A DNA stretch of 64,000 bases, from NCBI RefSeq assembly GCF_040939455.1, contig NC_134109.1, positions 59,176,001 through 59,240,000 of the forward strand, written 5' to 3'. The position numbers and the translations under genes are program-made. Positions 27,723 through 41,240 of the stretch are shown piece by piece. Origin of the DNA: Microcebus murinus (taxonomy: Eukaryota; Chordata; Mammalia; Primates; Cheirogaleidae). The notes under the pieces are model-generated. The model saw only the letters and a program-made list of their open reading frames with translations. It was not told the DNA's origin and searched no databases. Position 1 is the first letter of the stretch, and each line of letters opens with the position of its first letter.

Positions 27723-28232
27723 TCATATATATTAAATATCACCTCTGACATGGACTCCAAGGTAAAATATAAAAACAGAAACTTTGTCTATATGCCACAC
27801 ACACACACACACTCAAAAACAAAAGAAAAAATTTCTTCAAGATAGTACTTTCCTGAGAAGTATCCATCATCTTAGAGGGCTAGCAAAGAAGAGAAACAAA
27901 TGCAGTTTGAAAAACCATTTGAAAAACAATTGTATAATCTTATATCTGGAAGAAAACCTATTTTTCACACAATGCAAAGAAAGTAAAGTTCAAGAAAATA
28001 ATTGTGGCTACTGGTGACACATAAAAGATACAGTGTTTCCCAGCAGAGTGCATGCCACTCTGAAGAATCCTAACAGAATCTGGCGGGTGGGCTGCAGGAA
28101 TGGGATAAGAGGAACCTTTAACCAAGGGGCTTGAGATGGACAGGGAGTAGGGAAACACTGCTTTAAAATAAAGCAAAACTAACCAAACTATCAAAGGAAG
28201 TAGCTCACTTATCAAAAAAAAAAAAAAAAGGA
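27723..28232. other. Single-copy DNA with (CA)n tract
   Basis: A short (CA)n lies near 27797-27812. No gene; the open frames here have no family. Confidence 0.4.
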
Positions 28233-28559
<327 letters not shown>

Positions 28560-29585
28560 GTTTCAATTTTAAAAACAAGCCATTATTGCCTTACATCTCC
28601 ATCACCTTGTCCCCTTCTCATATATATATATATGGATTCCCTTTGGCTGTTTGTTTTAGGGGTAAGGAATAATGATTAATCCAAAGTGTCGGTATTTATT
28701 TATTTTTCTTTCTCCAGGGAATGAATTGGGACCCAATCCTCCATCTTCCCAGGCTTCCTATTGCAATAATGAAATTCCATTACATTGAAAATGATGTAAT
28801 TCCCCCATGGGGTTAGTTGTAATCAGACTTGACCTCCATGGATATCATGGTGATGAGAACTAAAGAATAGGGAAATTCACAGAAAGAAAAGGACAGCACT
28901 TAGATTTGCTTTGCTTGCTTGTTTTGCCTTAACTCAGTTGTATGATACTCATGAAAAACTTGCTCCATATCTTTTTTAGAGTCCAGTGCTGAGCAGAGAG
29001 AAAACTTGCTTTGTTTCTGATGAGAAAAGATAAGGCAAAATAATAGAAATAAATTGCCTAACAGCTTCAGAATTCAGTGTTCTCTGAACAGTGATTAGGG
29101 TTTTTTCTTCTTCCTCCCTCCTCCTCCACCCCTACCACAACCATTGATCAATTCTCATTATTAGCTCTTAGAAAAGCAGACAATCTCTGGGACAAGCCTG
29201 GCTTCAGATCAGAGAGTCAATATTCTACTGTAACAATCTGCCAAAAAACACGATTCAGGCACATTTAAAGTGTGTCTCCCCAGAGGAAAGCAAGAAACAG
29301 AGGCCATTGAGAGGGGCCTCGCTATTTAGCTTGATTCAACCACAGCTGCCTGTGACATATCTAAGCCAGGCCGGGTTATCGTCATAAAATGCAAGTGAGC
29401 AAATGCAGAGTGACAGCACTGAACAAAGGTTGCCTGGCTCAGGAAGTTTATCCAACTCCCTTCACTGTTCTCTCCCTCTGCCCGCCCCCCTACCTCACAT
29501 GAAGAGCTGAATTCATGGTGATGAAGACTCACAGAGAGGCAACATGTGGGAGGAGGTATAGCATCACCTAAAAAAAATAATTTAT
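28560..29585. other. Single-copy DNA, possible conserved non-coding
   Basis: About 1 kb with no recognised repeat other than a short (TA)n near 28621-28633. It is less AT-rich and less repetitive than its surroundings. Nothing points to an exon. Confidence 0.35.
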
Positions 29586-30673
29586 GTGGGCAGTGACATC
29601 AGCAAGATGGCTGACTAGAAGCTCTTAGCTCTCTTCCCACCACACAACAAAATCCAAGACAACAAATTCATAACTATGAGCATTTTGATCAAAAGAACTA
29701 AAGGAGAGCTTCAGAGCACAGCAAAGCAGCAACAGAAGTCCTGTAATAAACAGAAACCCAGGAAGGTCCCACAGGGGAGGGGAGGAAACACCCTGCCTCT
29801 GTCATCCAACACTGCCAGTCTGAATCAGCTCAGAACCAGGAGGGACACCTCCCTGCAGGGAAAAGGTAAGCACGAGGACTCCAGCAGCCTCTCTTGCCAC
29901 TGCAAACACCTGCAGTTTTCACTACCGGAGATTCCAGCAGTCCTCACAGGATCAGCGTCCAGCTGAGGGAGCTCCCAGAGCCCAGACACCGAACTACCCC
30001 CACAGAAGGGGCCAACACTGGGCCCTGCCCCCCTGTGGCATGTGCTGCTATTAATACTATGATGCACCACCTTGAGCCCCAGCCATTGCTACACTGCACC
30101 CTAACTGGGGATGAGTGACCATTGCACCCCTCCACCCCTGAGGCTTTGCTGCCATTGCAGTACACCCACCCAATAGCACACCATCCCCAAACCAGGGTCT
30201 TGGAGAACTACTGTGGCACTTGTTCACTTTCCAAGGCCCAAGCAGATGCAGTTCCCGCACTACACTGGGATCTGTTGCTCTGAGGCACACCCCAGCCACT
30301 TGGGCCCGGGGGGCTGGGATGCTGCTGTGGCTCTGATATGAAGGCACGGTGCAGCACTGGCATGACTCTGGGGAAGAGGGGGTGCTCCAGATATTCAGGA
30401 TCAAGGAGAAGGACACAACTGCAAATTGAGACCTGGAACCAACAGGGCACAGTGGCAGCTCAGGCTCTGGGGATAACCTGGTGACTCTAAACCCTGGGGT
30501 AGGACACAGCAGTAGCCCAGGCTCTGAAAGACCAGGTGCAATAGCACAAGGATCCAGGAATGACAGGTCGAGAGAGAATGAGATAATATTGTCAAAGTGC
30601 TGAAAGAAAAACAAACTGGCAGTGAAGATTATCATACTCAGTAAATCTATCCTTCAAAAATTGAAGGAGAGAA

Positions 30674-31054
<381 letters not shown>

Positions 31055-31305
31055 TCACCACTAGACCTGCCCTGCAAAAAAAAAAAAAAAAAAAAATGCT
31101 TAAGGAAGTTCTTCACATGGAAATGAAAGGATGATAATTACTATCATGAATACATATGAAAGTAAAACTCACTGGTAGAGGTACATAGTCAAATCCAAAA
31201 TACTCCAATACTGTAACAGTTGTATGTAAATCATACATATCTCCAGTATGAAGATTAAGAGGCAAAATAGTCCAAGATAACTAAAACTACAATAAGTTAT
31301 TAAGG

Positions 31306-31638
31306 GCCGGGCGCAGTGGCTCGCACCTGTAATCCTAGCACTCTGGGAGGCTGAGGCAGGAGGATCACTCAAGGTCAGGAGTTCGAAACCAGCCTGAGCA
31401 AGAGCGAGACCCCGTCTCTACTATGAAATAGAAAGAAATTAATTGGCCAACTAATATATATAGAAAAAATTAGCCAGGCCTGGTGGTGCATGCCTGTAGT
31501 CCCAGCTACTTGGGAGGCTGAGGCAGGAGGATTGCTTGAGCCCAGAGTTTGAGGTTGCTGTGAGCTAGGCTGATGCCACAGCACTCACTCTAGCCAGGGC
31601 GACAAAGTGAGACTCTGTCTCAAAAAAAAAAAAAAAAA
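31306..31638 (+). repeat. Alu SINE in the old L1
   Basis: Starts GGCCGGGCGCAGTGGCTCGC, with a tail of about 17 A. TSD ATAAGTTATTAAG at about 31292-31304 and 31639-31651. Confidence 0.97.
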
Positions 31639-34047
31639 TAAGTTATTAAGGAATAAATATTGAAAAGTGTAAATTGTGACATCAAAAATATAAAATTGTA
31701 GGTGGGGAGGGTAAAAATCTATTAGAGTTTTGTATATGATAGAAGTTATCAGCTTAAAATAGTTGATTATAATTATAAGATGTTTTATGTAAACATCATG
31801 ATAACCACAAAACAAAAAACTACAATGGATACACAAATGATAAAGAGAAAGGAATAAAAAGCCTAGCACTACAAAAAATTATCAAACCACAAAGGTAGAC
31901 AACAGAAGAAGAAAGGATTAAGGGGCTATAAAACAACCAGAAAACAGATTTTAAGAATGACAGTAGTAATTCCTTACCTATCAATAATAACTTTGAATGT
32001 AAATGGATTAAATTCTCCAATTAAAACGTAGAGTGGCTGAAGAGATTTAAAAGAAGATCCAACCATGTACTACTTACAAGAAACTTACTTTAATGTCACA
32101 GATAGACTGAAAGTAAAGGGCTGGAGGAAGGTATTCCATGCAAAGGGTAACCAAAAGAAAGTAGGGATGACTATACTTATCTGACAAAATGGACTTCAAG
32201 TCAAAAACCGTCATAAGAGACAAAGTCATTATTTAATGATAAAGGAGTCAATTCATCAAGAGGACATAGCCATTGTAAATATACATCCTACCCACATTAG
32301 AGTACCTACATGCATAAACTAGATATTAATGGACATGAAGGCAGAAACAGACAGCAATACAATAATAGTATGGGACTTCAATAACCCATTTGCAATAATA
32401 GATCAGATAGAAAATTATTAATAAGTAAACACTCAATTTGAATTATACTTTTGATCAAGCGGACCTAACAGACATATACAGAACTTTCTATCCAACATAA
32501 CAGAATACACATTTTTCTCCAGTGCACATGGAACATTATCCAGGATAGACCATGTGTTAGGCCACAAAACAAGTCTTAACAAATTTAAGACAGGAGGGAA
32601 AGCAAGCCTAGCAGAGGTACCCATTCCATTCCCAGCTTGTTTCGTAGCTGGTGATTGGAAGACACTCTGCAACAAGTGTGCAAGAGGAAAACAAACAAAT
32701 TTAAGAAGGTAATTTTATCTAGTATTGTTTCAGATCACAACAACATGTAACTAGAAATCAATTAATGGGGAAACTTGGAAAATTCACAAATATGTGGAAA
32801 TTAAACAATATGCTCCTGAACAATCAATAGGTCAAAGAAGAAATCAAAGGGGAAATTTGAAAATATCTTGAGACACTGTACAAACAAAAATGGAAATACA
32901 ACAAACCAAAACCTATGGGACACAGCAAAAGCTGTTCTAAGAGAGAAGCTTATAGCAATAAATGCCTACATTAAAAAAAGAAGAAATTGCAAATTGACCA
33001 AGAGGTTGAAAAATAAAAGAAAAAAGACAGATCACATATAAGTAGTCTAACATTAGGCTTCAAGGAAGAACAAACTAAACCCAAAATTAGCAGCAGAAAA
33101 AATAATAATAAAATTCAGACAAATGAATCGAACAGAAAAACCATAGAATCAATAAAACTAAGAGTTGTTTTTTTCTTTGAAAAGATAAAATGGACAAACC
33201 CTTATCTAATCCAAGAAAAAAAGATAAGACTCAAATAAATAAAATCAAAAATGAAAGTGAAGGAATTACAACAGATACCTCAGAAATAAAAAAGATCATA
33301 AGGGACTCTTATGAACAGTCATATGCCAACAAATTGGTTAACCTAGAGGAAATGGATAAATTCCTAGGAAATAGAAAACAAAAACTACCAAGATTGAGTC
33401 AGGAGGAAGTTGAAAGCCTGAACAGACCAATAACAAAGAGATTAAAGAGGTAATCAAAAACCTCCCAACAAAGAAAAGCCCAGGACCAGATGGCTTCACA
33501 GATAAATTCTACCAAACATTCAAAGAAGAATTAGTACCAATACTTCTTAAAGTCTTCAAAAACCATAGAGCTAGAAGGAATACTTCCAAACACATTTTGC
33601 AAGGCCAGCACTACCTTAATACCTAAACCAAACAAAGATATCATAATAAAAGAAAATTACGGGCCAATCTCTGATGAACATTGATACAAAAATCCTCAAT
33701 AAACTATTAAAAAATTGAATCTGACAACACATCAAAAAGATTATACATCATTTCTGAGTGGGATTTATCCCTGGCAGGCAAGGCTGGTTTAACATATGTA
33801 AAGCAAAACAATGGGATATACCACATTAACAGAATCAAAGCTGAAAACCACTCTTGATTGATGCAGAAAAAGCATTTGACAAAGTCCAACATCTTTTCCT
33901 GATAAAAACTCTCAACAGGAATATTCCTCAACATAATAGAACCATTTATGAAAAACCCACAGCTAACATAATTAATGAGGAAAAACTGAAAGCTTTTCTA
34001 CTGAGATCTGGTACAAGGCAAGGATGCTCACTCTCACCACTTCTATT

Positions 34048-34386
<339 letters not shown>

Positions 34387-34582
34387 TCACCACTTCTATT
34401 TGACATAGTACTGGATAGTCTGGCAAGAGCAACCAGATAAAAAAGAAACTTAAAAAACTTAAACATAATCCCCATCAAAATCCCAATTACATTCACAGAA
34501 ATAGAAAAAAAAGCCTAAAATTTGTATGGAAATGTAAAAGACCCTGAATAGCCAAAATAATTCAACAGACAAATGGATAAAG

Positions 34583-34818
34583 AAACATATATATATATAT
34601 ATCTGTGTGTGTGTGTGTGTGTGTATATATAGATTTTGTTCTTTTTCAGGGTTGAAAGCATTTATTTCTCTCTCTAAATATATATGTGTATATATATATA
34701 TACACACACACATGTGTATATATATGTGTATATATATATATGTATGTGTATGTGTGTGTATACACACATATATATTTAGAGAAATAAATGCTTTCAACCC
34801 TGAAAAAGAACAAAATCT
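34583..34818. repeat. Inverted repeat around a TA/TG microsatellite
   Basis: Left arm 34631-34682 and right arm 34770-34818 are reverse complements over about 48 bp, differing only by an extra 4 bp of CT repeat in the left arm. The spacer is alternating TA/TG/CA sequence that is itself nearly self-complementary. A further (TA)n(TG)n tract lies at about 34589-34630. The right arm aligns with normal L1 sequence, so the left arm is the inverted duplicate. Confidence 0.92.
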
Positions 34819-34819
34819 T

Positions 34820-34884
34820 GTGCTCATTTCAGCAGCACATATACTAAAATTGGAACGATATAGCAATTGGCATGGCCCCTGCGA
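34820..34884 (+). pseudogene. RNU6: U6 snRNA retropseudogene, 3'-truncated
   Basis: Begins with the U6 start GTGCTC(A)TTTC(A)GCAGCACATA, continues through ATACTAAAATTGGAACGAT, has a small internal deletion, and resumes at GCATGGCCCCTGCG before running into an A/T-rich tail to about 34940. TSD GAAAAAGAACAAAATCTT (34802-34819) and GAAAAGAACAAGATCTT (34941-34957). Loss of the ACAGAG segment makes it non-functional. Confidence 0.92.
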
Positions 34885-35425
34885 TTTTAAAAAAGTATTA
34901 AAAATTTTTAAATAAAAAATTAAATTTTAAAAAAATTATAGAAAAGAACAAGATCTTGCCATTTGCCACATTGTGGATGACCTTGGAGAACATCATACTA
35001 AGTGAAATAAGCCAGACACAGAAGTAAAAATATTGCATGATCTCACTTACATGTGGAATCTTTAAAAAAAATTCAAACATATGCAGACAGAGAACAAAAC
35101 AGTGGTTATCGGGGAGAAGAAACAGGAATGTGTAGGTCAGAAGATACAAAGTAGCAGACATGTAGGATGAACAAATCTAGAGATCTATTGCACAACACGA
35201 GGACCACAGGCAATAAAATCGTAGTGTATTTGGTCATGCTAAATGAGTAGATTTTAGCTGTTTAGATTTTAGCTTGCCACAAAACAAACCAAAAAAATGG
35301 GTAACTTTGTAAAATGATATATTACTTTGCTTCACTACAGTAACCTTTTACTATCTATAAGTATCCCATAATATCATATTGTATACCTTAAATATACACA
35401 ATAAAAATTTTTTAATAATAATTTA

Positions 35426-36165
35426 TGAGGCCCACAGAGAGTAACAAATGAAGAATGCTTCTCTGATCTGGAGGAATCTTTGGAGTTGAAAGACACAGGA
35501 TAAACGTAACATACTTCTGTGTGTGCATTTATATGCGTTTGTGTATGTCAGTATATGTATATGAAATTGCTGTTTTTATAGCCACAAAATGGTAAAGCAT
35601 CTGTAATTTTGTATCATTCAGCCAGATATACATTTGACAAACATAATACATATGATTAGCCCTCAATATCATCCATAGTCCTTTTGGAGACTGACTTTAA
35701 GCAAAACAACATATAACAAAAACCAATTTTACCACAGGCTAATTGATATAAACAAGCGTTAAGTTCTAATGATCTATTTCTGGTCACAGAAACATCTAAA
35801 CACCAAACTTCTAAATAAAGACCCAAAACACTTCTAATATTAAACATTGAAATAAATGTGAGCCACGCATATATTTAAGAAAGCAAGATAATTATTTACC
35901 CAATTTTTGGTGAATCAGTGAGTAATGGTGGTCGCAGTGGTGGCAGGTTTAATGAAGGAATAAACGTTTGCAAAGCAAAAATTGTAACAAACACCTCCAA
36001 CCACCAGGTAGTTCAAAAACAAACAACAAATATGGCAAGTTCGCTGAGCACTGTCGTACCACATTGTTATTTTTGAGCATTTGTATGATCATCATACACT
36101 TTATGAACTTTTGTTTTACAATAATTTGCATTCATTTGTTCATCTTCCAACCAGCTTACTCCAAT
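35426..36165. other. Single-copy AT-rich non-coding DNA
   Basis: No gene, RNA gene or confident repeat found. Confidence 0.35.
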
Positions 36166-36440
36166 CCAGAGTCACAGGTGACCAGATCCTATCCCCGCAG
36201 CTCAGGGCACAGGGCAGGAACCGACTCGGGTGCACTCACACACCACCCTCTCAGAAGGGGGCGGTTTAGACGTGCCAGTTCACCTGAAGCGCACACGCGT
36301 GGGAGGCGGGAGGAAGCCGAGCACCCTGAGAAAACCCACACAGGCGTGGGAGAACGTGCAAACTCCACACAGACGCGGACAGTGGCCCCGGACGGGAACC
36401 AGTGTTTTCTCATCCACATCATAACCAAATGATGTTGAAC
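36166..36440 (+). repeat. Ancient vertebrate-wide interspersed repeat
   Basis: Resembles an old repeat seen across fish, reptile and mammal genomes. Its landmark phrases are GTGGGAGGCGGGAGGAAGCC, GAGAAAACCCACACAGGC, GTGGGAGAACGTGCAAACTC and CACACAGACGCGGACAG. The segment is GC- and CpG-rich against its AT-rich surroundings. I cannot name the family with certainty. Open frames on both strands here are by-products. Confidence 0.6.
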
Positions 36441-36960
<520 letters not shown>

Positions 36961-37277
36961 GAATCTTTTTATACAAACACATGCCTGTATCGTCTCCCAT
37001 GAATGACACATTTACTCCCCATATCTGACCTTATTCAAGCCCCCAGTTGACATCATTCAGGGTGTTCACTCTGAGAACATACACTACAATAAACGGTTAT
37101 TGGAGCTGGTTGAGATCAAGTTTTTAGGGCATACTGTCTCCTAACACAAGTTCAGATGATTTATCCCAACAAAGATCTCCACAGTCCCAAAGTGGCATCC
37201 CGTTCCCCAAATCATCAAGGATATTCCCCGAGCTCATCCCACATTTCAGTGTGACCACCCTGCCAATAAATCTATTC
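36961..37277. other. Single-copy spacer
   Basis: Nothing recognised. Ends at the left TSD of the L1. Confidence 0.35.
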
Positions 37278-37304
37278 AAAAAGATCCCATCTCGGGGGAG
37301 GATC

Positions 37305-37314
37305 AAGATGGCGG
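37305..37314 (-). promoter_or_regulatory. YY1-type site at the L1 5' end
   Basis: AAGATGGCGG lies 11 bp from the L1 start. It is the complement of the YY1 core CCGCCATCTT, which in primate L1s directs start-site choice at the 5' end. Its presence supports a complete 5' end. Confidence 0.7.
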
Positions 37315-38753
37315 GCAAGAAACACCGCCAGAAAGAGTGTCTCTGCAGAAAAGACAGATTCTAGCAGAAATTAGAAAAAAGAAGCAAGAAGGCGAGCATA
37401 CAGCAGATGAGGGCTGGAAGGAGGGGTACCTGAGACCCCGGGAGACTCCACGGAAGGAGGTTGCAGAGGAGAACTGGAAGCTGAGACCACCGGAGCAGCC
37501 CGGAGACCAGCGGGAAGGGTAGGTGGATAAATCACCTTTCCCCTCCCCTGCATTTGGGACTGCTGGTGGGCTCCCCAGCGGGTGGAGAGACCTGCGGACA
37601 GAGATGGCCACCGCCAGCTAGTGGTGAGCCTGTAGCGGACACGGCACCAGGCTCCCAAATCCCTGTGCACCTCCCTGTGCACAGACCCGAGCCGCACGGC
37701 AGGCACCATATTGCCTCCTTCTCCCCTCCGCCGACCCTACCCGAGGCTGCCCAGAGAGACAATACAGCCACCAGCCGGAGGCAACTCCAGGGAACGGGAC
37801 CTTCCCTTTTGGGACCCTACAGCTGACTAAGGGGAACTCAGACTGTGAGCTCCCTACCCGCCTGCCCTCCCAGGTGCTGCTGGCACGGTGTGTTCCCAGG
37901 AGAACGGTGCCGACTCAGAGGCTGAGAGACACATACACAGCTTGAGCTCCCTGTGGGTGAATTGGGACCGGAACTCCTCTCCCTGGTGGGGATACAGTTT
38001 GAACTCTGGGACCCAGAGGTCGGACCTGCAGACCAGATCCCATGCACCGAGGTCTAGCATTGCCTAGGGCACAGAAGGGATATTTGTGAACAGCCCACTG
38101 AGGTGTGTGTGCCTCCAGGGGAAGATCAGCATCCTAGAGGGCAACCCTCCCACCAAAAGGAGGCCATGCGCCCAGCCCAGGTGGCGTTCCTACACAGGGA
38201 ACCTCCCCGCAGTCATCACAATCCGGGGAGGCCTGGTGGCGTGTGGTCTGGCCTGCTGGCAGAGGCCCAAGAGTAGCTGCGGAGTTGGGGAGGGTCGAAA
38301 GAAGCCAGCCCCGCTCCAGACTTCGGGTCTCAGACAGCCCCACCCCAACAAGCAGACTTTCTGGCTGAGCTGGACCATTCCAGCCCTGCCCTGACAGCTT
38401 TTCCTGGAAGCAGAGAACAGAACTTTGACCCCTGCTAACAGCATTGGTGGTGCCTGAGGGCAGGCTTACCCAACCCAGCTCCACCCAGAACAAGAGCTGA
38501 TAACAGGACACAAAATCAACAGCATAGCCTGTTCCTCCAAACAAACACCACCTACTGACAGGGACGGCATCTTGCACAGCCTTATCACGGCACCCACTGA
38601 CTCATTATACAGGGAGTGGTCGAATCTCACCCACAGACACCACCTAACGGCTCAGAAACTAAGCAAGGTGTGTGAATACCCAAACAAAAACCTAAAGGAA
38701 AGAAACAACAACTGATCGACATAGGAAGAAATCAGTGAAGGAACTCAGGAAAT

Positions 38754-39711
38754 ATGAAGAACCAAATGGAAAACACACCCCCAAAGAGGAGCACCAGCCC
38801 CCTAGAAATGGACACCAACCCAAATCAGGCAACCAAAATGACAGAAGAGGAATTCCGTATGTGGATCATAAGAACACTCACCGAGCTGAAACAACAACTC
38901 AATAACCAACACAAAGAAACCACAAAAAGCCTCCAGGATATGGGAAAAGAAATAGACACAATGAAGAAAAGTTTAACTGAACTCCTGGAAATGAAGAATC
39001 AATTCAAGGAACTACAAAATACAGTGGAAAGTCTCAAGAACAGGGTAGATCAAACAGAAGAAAGAATCTCAGAGCTTGAAGATAACACCCTCCAACTAAA
39101 TAAAACCATCACAGAGATAGAGCAGAGAAACAAGAGAAAAGAGCAAAGCCTACAAGAGATGTGGGATTATGTGAAGAAACCTAATGTGAGGGTCATAGGG
39201 TTACCAGAAGGGGAAGAAGACAACACCCAAGGGTTGGAAGCTATTTGAAGATATAATAGAGGAAAATTTCCCAGGCCTTGCTCAAAATCTCGATATACAA
39301 GTTCAAGAAGCTCAGAGGACCCCTGGAAGATTCAATGCAAACAGGAAGACGTCACGACATGCAGTCATCAGACTGACCAAAGTATCAACTAAAGAGGCCC
39401 TTCTAAGAGCTGTAAGACGAAAGAAGCAAGTGACATACAAGGGAAAACCAATTCGAATAACACCAGATTTCTCTAATGAGACTTTACAAGCAAGGAGAGA
39501 CTGGGGCCCCATTCTCACTCTTTTGAAACAAAACAATGCCCAGCCTAGAATCTTCTTCCTTGCAAAACTAAGCTTCATATATGAAGGAGAAATAAAGACA
39601 TTCTCAGACAAGCAAAGTCTCAGAGAATTCACCAAGACAAGACCAGCCCTACAAGAAGTACTCAAAACAGTGCTACGCACGGAACACCATAATAAAAACT
39701 CACGAATATAA
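38754..39711 (+). pseudogene. L1 ORF1 with one 2-bp frameshift
   Basis: ORF1p is the RNA-binding trimeric chaperone of L1. Codons 1-164 read MKNQMENTPPKRSTSPLEMD onward, with a long coiled coil (residues about 45-130, heptads rich in L/I and E/K) and the start of the RRM (VRVIGLPEGEEDN). Near 39238 the run GAAAAG is shortened to GAAG, a 2-bp loss that brings TGA at 39246-39248. Beyond it, the next frame continues through the RRM and C-terminal domain (ARRDWGPILTLLKQNN; TRPALQEVLKTVLR) to TAA at 39709-39711. Restoring frame would give about 319 residues, within the usual size range. Otherwise nearly undamaged. Confidence 0.93.
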
Positions 39712-39750
39712 AAACAACCAAAACCCAAAGATTAAAGGCCAGATAATACA

Positions 39751-40440
39751 ATGGCTCAAGAGAGAAATCAAAGCAACAACATCCAACCCAACAGAATGAA
39801 CAGTAATCTACCTTACCTAACAGTTCTCTCAATAAATGTGAATGGCTTAAACTCTCCACTCAAGAGACATAGGCTGGCTGAATGGACAAGAAAATACAGG
39901 CCAAGTCTATGCTGTCTTCAGGAAACACATCTAACCTGCAAGGATGCATATAGACTAAAAGTAAAAGGGTGGAGATCAGTATTCCAGGCAAGTGGAAGCC
40001 AAAAGAAGGCTGGCATGGCAGTTCTAATTTCAGACGATTTAGTTTTTAAACCAACAAAAGTAGTGAAAGAAAAAGAGGGTCATTATATAATGGTGAAGGG
40101 CATACTTCAACAAGAAGAGATAACAATTTTAAATATATATGCACCCAACTTAGGTGCACCCAGTTTCATAAAGCAAACCTTACTGGATCTAAGCAAAAGG
40201 ATTAATAGCAACTCCATAATCACCGGAGATTTCAACACCCTACTGACAGCACAAGACAGATCCTCCAAACAGAAAATTAATAAAGAAATAATGGACTTAA
40301 ACAAAACCCTGGAACAACTGGGTCTGACTGACATCTACAGGACATTCTACCCAAAATCCACTGAATATACGTTCTTCTCATCAGCTCACGGGACATTCTC
40401 TAAGATTGACCATATCATCCTAGAGATTTACACAAAGTAA
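39751..40440 (+). pseudogene. L1 ORF2 endonuclease domain only (open 229 codons)
   Basis: Open frame with the apurinic-type endonuclease of L1 ORF2p, which nicks target DNA. A likely native start is the inner ATG at 39796 (MNSNLPYLTVLSINVNGLNS). Catalytic landmarks are all visible: Asn in INVNGLN, Glu in LQETHL, Tyr in NIYAPN, Asp/Asn in TGDFNT, and Asp-His in SKIDHI. A 5-nt net insertion just after DHI (about 40419-40424) shifts the frame to TAA at 40438-40440. The true frame resumes (KIEIIPCTFSD..., about 40450-40620) and then meets the large deletion. No reverse transcriptase remains. Confidence 0.93.
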
Positions 40441-40629
40441 ATCTCAAGAAATTTAAAAAAATAGAAATCATACCATGTACCTTCTCAGATCTCAGTGGAA
40501 TAAAGTAGAAATCAACCCTAACAGAAACTCACATTTCTACACAAAAACGGGGAAATTAAACAACCTCCTACTAAATGATTACTTCATAAATGAAGAAATC
40601 AAGATGGAAATAAAAAAATTCTATACTCC

Positions 40630-41039
40630 TACATTGCTGGTGGGACTTCAAATTAGTTCAACCTCTGTGGAAAGCAATATGGAGATACCTTAAAGCGATA
40701 CAAGTGAATCTACCATTTGATCCAGCAATCCCATTGCTGGGCATCTACCCAAAAGATCCAATGACACTCTACAAAAAAGACACCTGCACTCGAATGTTTA
40801 TAGCAGCACAATTCATAATTGCAAGGCTGTGGAAACAGCCCAAGTGCCCATCAATCCAAAAATGGATTAATAAAATGTGGTATATGTATATCATGGAGTA
40901 CTATTCAGCTCTAAGAAACAATGGTGATATAGCACATCTCATATTTTCCTGGTTAGAGCTGGAACTCATACTATTAAGTGAAGTTTCCCAAGAATGGAAA
41001 AACAAGCACCACATATACTCACCAGCAAATAGGTATTAA
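40630..41039 (+). pseudogene. L1 ORF2 C-terminal piece
   Basis: Last part of ORF2: LPFDPAIPLLGIYPKDP, CPSIQKWINKMWYMYIMEYY, HIYSPANRY then stop at 41037-41039. It is joined by deletion to the region after the endonuclease. Confidence 0.9.
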
Positions 41040-41084
41040 CTGAACAGCCCTAAGTGGTCACATAGGTACTGCAGTAATAGGGTA

Positions 41085-41240
41085 TTGGGCAGGGGGGAGG
41101 GGGGCGGGTATATACATATATAATGAGTGAGATGTGCACCATCTGGGGGATGGTCATGCTGGAGACTCAGACTTGTGGGAGGAGGGGGGAAATGGGCATT
41201 TATTGAAACCTTAAAATCTGTACCCCCATAATATGCTGAA
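41085..41240 (+). other. L1 3'UTR with G-rich (G-quadruplex-type) tract
   Basis: GGCAGGGGGGAGGGGGGCGGG at about 41089-41109 and GGGAGGAGGGGGG near 41175-41190, followed by ATAATATGCTGAAATAAAA. G-rich 3'UTR tracts of this kind are typical of mammalian L1s. The related 43.3 kb copy has the same layout. Confidence 0.8.

Noticed and set aside
30057..30635. 192-residue antisense open frame, the second longest in the window
   Set aside because: It lies antisense within the GC-rich 5'UTR of an old L1, overlaps several other open frames, and shows no domain or family.
34820..34884. A functional U6 gene
   Set aside because: Internal deletion removes the ACAGAG region, the 3' end is missing, and no upstream U6 promoter is visible.
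35968..36432. 154-residue open frame with Arg-rich end
   Set aside because: Its second half is the ancient GC-rich repeat and the first half is single-copy AT-rich DNA. No start context, splice or domain support.
38134..38577. 147-residue antisense open frame
   Set aside because: Antisense shadow of the 5'UTR of the 37-kb L1, with no codon or domain support.
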